A stretch of 8,324 nt of DNA from JABDOU01 sp041609995. Its GTDB lineage: Bacteria > Actinomycetota > Acidimicrobiia > Spongiisociales > SHLN01. The notes under the pieces were generated by a model, which worked only from the letters and a program-made list of their open reading frames with translations, did not search any database and was not told the origin of the DNA. The position numbers and the translations under genes are program-made. The stretch spans positions 1 through 8,324 of the forward strand of contig JBFIPU010000105.1 in NCBI GenBank assembly GCA_041609995.1. The letters are read 5' to 3'. This document shows, piece after piece, positions 5,337 to 8,324 of this stretch. Every line of letters starts with the position of its first letter. Position 1 is the stretch's first letter.

Positions 5337-6122
5337 ATGGGAAGACTCGACAACAAGACGGCCGTGGTGGTCGGCGGCGCCCGCGGAATCGGGCTCGCCA
5401 CTGCCAAGTTGATGAAGTCAGAGGGCGCCACCGTCATCGTCGGGGACCTGCTGGAGCCGGCCGAGGATATCGAGGTCGAGGCCGGCATCGTCGACGCATC
5501 CGACACCGAAGCGGTCGAACGGTTTGCGGCCGGCGTGTTCGAGCGACACAGCCGCGTCGACGTGCTTTTCAACAACGTCGGCATCCACTACTCCGCTCAA
5601 ATCCCCGAGTCTGATCCGGAAGAGTTCGACCGGGTGATGCGCATCAATGTGAAATCGCATTACCTCGCCGCCCGCGCATTCCTTCCCGTCATGATCGAAC
5701 AGCGGTCGGGGTCGATCGTGTTCATGTCGTCTCACGGCGGAATCGCGGGCCGGCCCAACGATCCGATCTACAACGCCTCCAAGCATGCGGTGACCGGCCT
5801 GACCCGATCGATCGCGGTCGCCTATGCCCACTTGGGCATCAGATCCAACGCCGTGGCACCGGGTGCCATCGACACGCCCATGCTGAGGGCATCGCTGCCC
5901 GACAGGGACAACATCGAGGATTTGATGGGCGCCCTCACCGCCAATATCCCCGCCGCCCGCATAGCCCAGCCCGAAGAAGTGGCTTCGGTCGTGGTCTTTC
6001 TGGCCAGTGACGACGCCGGCTACGTCAACGGCCAGGTCATCGCCGTGGACGGCGGCCGGAGCGCCGGGGTCATGCCGGGCAATCGGTACCGAAGCGACCA
6101 TCTGGCGACCACGGAAAGCTAG
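5337..6122 (+). CDS. short-chain dehydrogenase/reductase (classical SDR)
   Basis: A 261-residue Rossmann-fold NAD(P)-dependent oxidoreductase that interconverts an alcohol and a ketone. The cofactor loop GGARGIG is at 13-19 (usually TGxxxGIG; the first Thr is Gly here), with an acidic D37 after the second strand that favours NAD over NADP. NNVG at 79-82 is a variant of NNAG. The catalytic tetrad fits N104 (INV), S132, Y145 and K149 (YNASK), with PG at 175-176 and the usual ending VNGQVIAVDGG (230-240). The last 20 residues (SAGVMPGNRYRSDHLATTES) extend past the common end of the family. It is cotranscribed with the flavoenzyme, so it likely acts in the same catabolic route on a hydroxy or keto substrate; the actual substrate is unknown. 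Its TAG stop lies in CTAG shared with the opposing kinase gene. Confidence 0.93.
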   Translation: MGRLDNKTAVVVGGARGIGLATAKLMKSEGATVIVGDLLEPAEDIEVEAGIVDASDTEAVERFAAGVFERHSRVDVLFNNVGIHYSAQIPESDPEEFDRVMRINVKSHYLAARAFLPVMIEQRSGSIVFMSSHGGIAGRPNDPIYNASKHAVTGLTRSIAVAYAHLGIRSNAVAPGAIDTPMLRASLPDRDNIEDLMGALTANIPAARIAQPEEVASVVVFLASDDAGYVNGQVIAVDGGRSAGVMPGNRYRSDHLATTES

Positions 6123-6976
6123 GAGTCGGGTCCGATCATGGGGCCCCGTCGGCCGATCTTGATCGTTGCCGTCTCGTGGCCTCGCTCGACGGCCGCCCGG
6201 GGAGCAGCGCCCGCCAGCGTCGACAGGACGAACCCGGCCCAGAAGGCGTCTCCGGCGCCGGTGGTGTCGATGACCGGTGCGGGGGGCACCGAGACGTCGT
6301 CGACCCATTCGCCGTTCTTGTAGATGGCGGTTTCCGCCCGGCCGGCGGTCAGGATCACCAAGGCGTCTCCCCATGCAAAGAGGTCGTCCATCTCCCAGTC
6401 GTCGCCGAACATCCGGGTCATGTCGTCGATCGAGCATTTGACATAATCGGCTCGCGCCACGGCTGCCGACAGCACCGGATGGGCCTGTGACGGCTCCACT
6501 CCCCACACCACCGGGCTGAAGTTCATATCAACAGACACGAGCGGAGCGTTGCCCAGGGTGTCGAGCACGGCCGAACGCTGCGGATCGAGTGAGAGGGCAA
6601 ACGCCGAGGTGTGCACGAGCTCGATGCCCGCGAGGTCGGGCCGAATATCGAGCATCCGGTCGGCACCTCGCACGACCGAGAAATCCGGCGTGCCCTGGGC
6701 GGTGGTGATCTTGATGGCGGTCGTAGGGGCCTCGGACCTGACCACCATCGAGGTATCGACTCCCGCAGCCTCCAGCGCATCGAAGACCATATCGCCGAAA
6801 TCGTCGTCTCCGAGACTGGCAGCCAACCGGGCCGAGCCGCCCAGAGAAGCCAGGGCGAGAGCAACATTGCTTGGTGCTCCTCCCGGAAACGGCGTGAACG
6901 ATTCGGCCTCTTGCAACGGTCCCGGCTGGTCGGCGATCAGGTCCACCACGGCCTCACCGATGCAGAGGATGGTCAT
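6119..6976 (-). CDS. PfkB-family carbohydrate kinase
   Basis: A 285-residue ribokinase-fold kinase that phosphorylates a sugar using ATP, most like fructokinases or 2-keto-3-deoxygluconate kinases. It opens ILCIGEAVVDLIAD (3-16), has the sugar-binding PfkB signature 1 FPGGAPSNVALALASLGG (30-47), and signature 2 DTTGAGDAFWAGF (237-249) with the catalytic base D243 and the GAGD anion hole. The mid-region DMNFSPVVW (150-158) departs from the usual D-x-N-x-R, with Ser where Arg is expected, and KCSIDDM (180-186) has Ser where many family members have Asn. The ATG at 6976 is preferred: a reading frame runs 31 codons further upstream, but that part overlaps the deacylase gene in another frame and is not kinase-like. 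The start overlaps the deacylase stop as ATGA, so translation is coupled. No signal peptide; cytoplasmic. Confidence 0.92.
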   Translation of the reverse strand: MTILCIGEAVVDLIADQPGPLQEAESFTPFPGGAPSNVALALASLGGSARLAASLGDDDFGDMVFDALEAAGVDTSMVVRSEAPTTAIKITTAQGTPDFSVVRGADRMLDIRPDLAGIELVHTSAFALSLDPQRSAVLDTLGNAPLVSVDMNFSPVVWGVEPSQAHPVLSAAVARADYVKCSIDDMTRMFGDDWEMDDLFAWGDALVILTAGRAETAIYKNGEWVDDVSVPPAPVIDTTGAGDAFWAGFVLSTLAGAAPRAAVERGHETATIKIGRRGPMIGPDS

Positions 6977-7452
6977 TCGGTCAGATCGGCGATCAGTGCA
7001 CCGGTCACTCTGAGAAGGTCGTCGTAGGTGATCGGAAATACGGTCGACGGCGTACCGCCAGCCACCCACAGTTCGGGAAAGCGGTCAAGTCGCTTGTCGG
7101 CGAACACTCGCAGCGACGTACGGTGCCCAAACGGGGGTGTGCCGCCGGCCACGAATCCGGTCGTAGTCCGAACTTCCTCCAACGTCGCCCGCCGGGCGTC
7201 GGCTGCTCCCGCCACCGTGGCCAGCTTGCTCGTGTCGAGGCGCAGGTCCCCCGGAATCAGAGCCAGCACTGGTTCCGCATCGGCCATGAACACCAGGCTC
7301 TTGACGATCATGGCAACTTCGCAGCCGATGGCATCGGCCGCATCCTGAGCGGTTTTGGTGCCGGCGTCGAAGTAACGGAGCTCGACCGGGGGAAGGCCCA
7401 GTTCACGGGCAGAGGCGATGAGTCGTTGGCTGGCGGCCGGGATCTCGTCCAT
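6973..7452 (-). CDS. YbaK/EbsC-family aminoacyl-tRNA deacylase
   Basis: A 159-residue protein of the YbaK/ProX trans-editing family, which removes wrongly attached amino acids from tRNA (Cys or Ala from tRNA-Pro in known members) in the cytoplasm. Family marks are KTAQDAADAIGCEVAMIVKSLVF (33-55) with the invariant lysine at K51, LIPGDLRLDTSKL (65-77), VAGGTPPFGHRTSLRVFAD (101-119) and the closing glycine loop VAGGTPSTVFPIT (130-142). Its length matches stand-alone members. The amino acid it edits cannot be read from the sequence. It is the first gene of a two-gene operon with a PfkB kinase and shares ATGA with it. A minus-strand -10-like TAGCCT at 7467-7462 lies nine bases before the ATG, and no SD is seen, so the transcript is nearly leaderless. 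Confidence 0.93.
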   Translation of the reverse strand: MDEIPAASQRLIASARELGLPPVELRYFDAGTKTAQDAADAIGCEVAMIVKSLVFMADAEPVLALIPGDLRLDTSKLATVAGAADARRATLEEVRTTTGFVAGGTPPFGHRTSLRVFADKRLDRFPELWVAGGTPSTVFPITYDDLLRVTGALIADLTE

Positions 7453-7496
7453 CGTCGCGAGAGGCTAGCCAATCGTCGGCACGGTAGATTCGACAG
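7453..7496. promoter_or_regulatory. 44-bp divergent promoter between the deacylase and pgsA-like genes
   Basis: On the plus strand TAGATT (7485-7490) stands six bases before the ATG at 7497. On the minus strand TAGCCT (7467-7462) stands nine bases before the ATG at 7452. Neither gene has an SD sequence in this gap. Both promoters would be packed into 44 bases, so RNA polymerase binding to one strand may compete with the other. No clear -35 hexamers are visible. Confidence 0.4.
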
Positions 7497-8066
7497 ATGG
7501 GCCGGATCATCAACGTTCCCAACACCGTGTCGCTGGCCCGCATGGCGCTGATCCCACTGTTCGTCTGGCTCCTCATCGGCGCAGATGAACTGGTCTGGGG
7601 TGGCTGGCTGCTGTTTGTCATCGCGTCTACGGATTGGGTGGACGGTTATCTGGCCCGCCGTCTCGACCAGGTCACCGAGTTCGGGAAGCTGCTCGACCCG
7701 GTGGCAGATCGATTGGCGGTCGTGTCCGCCGTTGCGGCCGGGTGGTGGGTTGGATCGCTACCCAACTGGTTCGTCGTGCTGCTCGTCGTTCGCGAGGTGG
7801 CCGTGGCGGTGGGGGCGGGGATTGTCGCCTTGGCAGGCGGTGGCAAGATCGACGTGCGCGTGATCGGGAAACGGGCGACGTTCGGCATATACACGGCGAT
7901 CACATGGTTCATCCTCGCCGACGGGTACGGCTGGGAATGGCTGCGGGTCACTGCGGGCGTCGTTGGGGTGATCAGCCTGGTGATGTACTACGTGGCGGCC
8001 GGTTATTACGCCGTCGACGGTTCCCAGCAAATCCGTCGTGGTCGCCTCGAGAGGGCGGATCGCTAA
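7497..8066 (+). CDS. pgsA: CDP-alcohol phosphatidyltransferase (PgsA-type)
   Basis: A 189-residue integral membrane enzyme that transfers a phosphatidyl group from CDP-diacylglycerol, most likely to glycerol-3-phosphate (phosphatidylglycerol pathway). It opens with NVPNTVSLARMALIPLFVW (6-24), the usual PgsA start, and carries the complete CDP-alcohol motif: D49-G50, A53-R54, G63, D67 and D71, with the exact family spacing, next to the first predicted loop. Further hydrophobic stretches lie at about 32-47, 75-112, 126-142 and 150-172. The C-terminus is basic (RRGRLERADR) and probably cytoplasmic. Cardiolipin or phosphatidylinositol-phosphate synthases share the motif, so acceptor assignment is moderate. 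Actinobacterial pgsA2 (Rv1822 in M. tuberculosis) lies a few genes from garA, which fits the FHA gene next door. The ATG at 7497 has no SD but has a -10-like TAGATT six bases upstream. Confidence 0.85.
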   Translation: MGRIINVPNTVSLARMALIPLFVWLLIGADELVWGGWLLFVIASTDWVDGYLARRLDQVTEFGKLLDPVADRLAVVSAVAAGWWVGSLPNWFVVLLVVREVAVAVGAGIVALAGGGKIDVRVIGKRATFGIYTAITWFILADGYGWEWLRVTAGVVGVISLVMYYVAAGYYAVDGSQQIRRGRLERADR

Positions 8067-8076
8067 TCTGGCCGCA
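8064..8076 (+). promoter_or_regulatory. -10 element for the FHA gene, overlapping the pgsA stop codon
   Basis: TAATCT at 8064-8069 ends seven bases before the ATG at 8077, and its first three bases are the TAA stop of the upstream gene. It would give a leaderless or near-leaderless transcript for the FHA gene. Confidence 0.35.
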
Positions 8077-8324
8077 ATGAGCGGTGAGGAGGCCATGGGA
8101 CAGGAGTCGGACAGCACCGAGGAATACCACGCCGAGGAGCCCACGGTGTCGTTCGTCCTCGACCCCACCACCGACGAGTCGGTGGCTCTGAAACCGGGTG
8201 ACTTCGATCGGTATGCCCTCGTGGTCGAGCGTGGCCCATACCGGGGAGTGACGTGGCTGCTGGAAGAGGGCGAGACCACTGTGGGCCGGCACCCCGATGA
8301 TGACATCTTCCTGGACGACGTCAC
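8077..8324 (+). CDS. garA: FHA-domain protein, GarA/OdhI-like (cut by window end)
   Basis: About 82 residues are visible. An acidic, Ser/Thr-rich N-terminus (1-40) is followed by an FHA domain start: YALVVERGPYRGVTWLLEEG (46-65), then TTVGRHPDDDIFLDDVT (67-83), matching the GarA/OdhI core GRHPxSDIFLDDVT closely. FHA domains bind phosphothreonine. GarA and OdhI inhibit 2-oxoglutarate dehydrogenase and related enzymes, and are switched by PknB/PknG phosphorylation of an N-terminal ETTSVF motif. Here the equivalent spot reads EEPTVSFVLDP, with T23 as the candidate site. A second ATG at 8095 has GGTGAGGAGG upstream and would start the protein at residue 7, so the start is not settled; the phosphosite stays inside either way. 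The C-terminal part of the domain lies outside the window. A generic FHA protein is the alternative, but the motif match and pgsA neighbour favour GarA-like. Confidence 0.8.
   Translation, partial: MSGEEAMGQESDSTEEYHAEEPTVSFVLDPTTDESVALKPGDFDRYALVVERGPYRGVTWLLEEGETTVGRHPDDDIFLDDV

Noticed and set aside
5418..6506. Long minus-strand ORF antisense to the SDR and overlapping the kinase
   Set aside because: It is rich in Arg, Gly and Asp and has no domain. It covers two well-supported genes, as is common in GC-rich DNA.
6977..7069. N-terminal extension of the PfkB kinase by 31 residues
   Set aside because: The extension is in another frame of the deacylase gene and is basic and unlike kinase sequence. 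The ATG at 6976 begins the family pattern.

Overview
The window looks like a chromosomal segment of a high-GC actinobacterium. The GC-rich codon use, many ATGA start/stop overlaps and SD-less starts placed right after -10-like hexamers point that way. So does the 3' end, where a pgsA-type phosphatidyltransferase is followed by a GarA/OdhI-like FHA protein; in mycobacteria pgsA2 and garA lie a few genes apart. I cannot name the species. An environmental lineage such as Acidimicrobiia is a guess.

Region 1 (1-3040, minus strand) is a cell-surface glycan operon. It runs from a short leader ORF, through a large fusion protein (TIM-barrel glycoside hydrolase + GT2 glycosyltransferase + membrane segments), into a second, truncated glycosyltransferase. 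The leader ORF has the good ribosome binding site, and its stop overlaps the start of the fusion gene as ATGA. A 7+5+7 inverted repeat sits next to the candidate -10 element.

Region 2 (3041-4161) holds small genes. Two translationally coupled minus-strand genes encode a CsbD-like 85-aa protein and a 60-aa zinc-ribbon-like protein that lacks the usual fourth Cys. Divergent from them is a 110-aa protein made of two copies of the same helix-turn-helix unit. The stretch 2991-3236 shows no gene and only promoter-type signals near its left end.

Region 3 (4162-7452) is metabolic. A D-amino-acid/sarcosine-oxidase-like FAD enzyme and a classical SDR dehydrogenase form a plus-strand operon. They converge on a minus-strand pair, a YbaK/EbsC aminoacyl-tRNA deacylase and a PfkB sugar kinase, which overlap by ATGA. 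The two transcription units end in one CTAG tetramer that gives a TAG stop on each strand.

Region 4 (7453-8324) has a 44-bp divergent promoter gap, then the CDP-alcohol phosphatidyltransferase and the start of the FHA protein, cut by the window end. Three plus-strand genes (4162, 7497, 8077) have a TANNNT hexamer 6-7 bases before the ATG, which suggests leaderless transcripts.

I see no rRNA, tRNA, CRISPR array or insertion sequence. The most distinctive items are the leader ORF, the GH-GT fusion, the tandem-HTH protein with its divergent coupled pair, and the possible phosphorylation site in the FHA protein.
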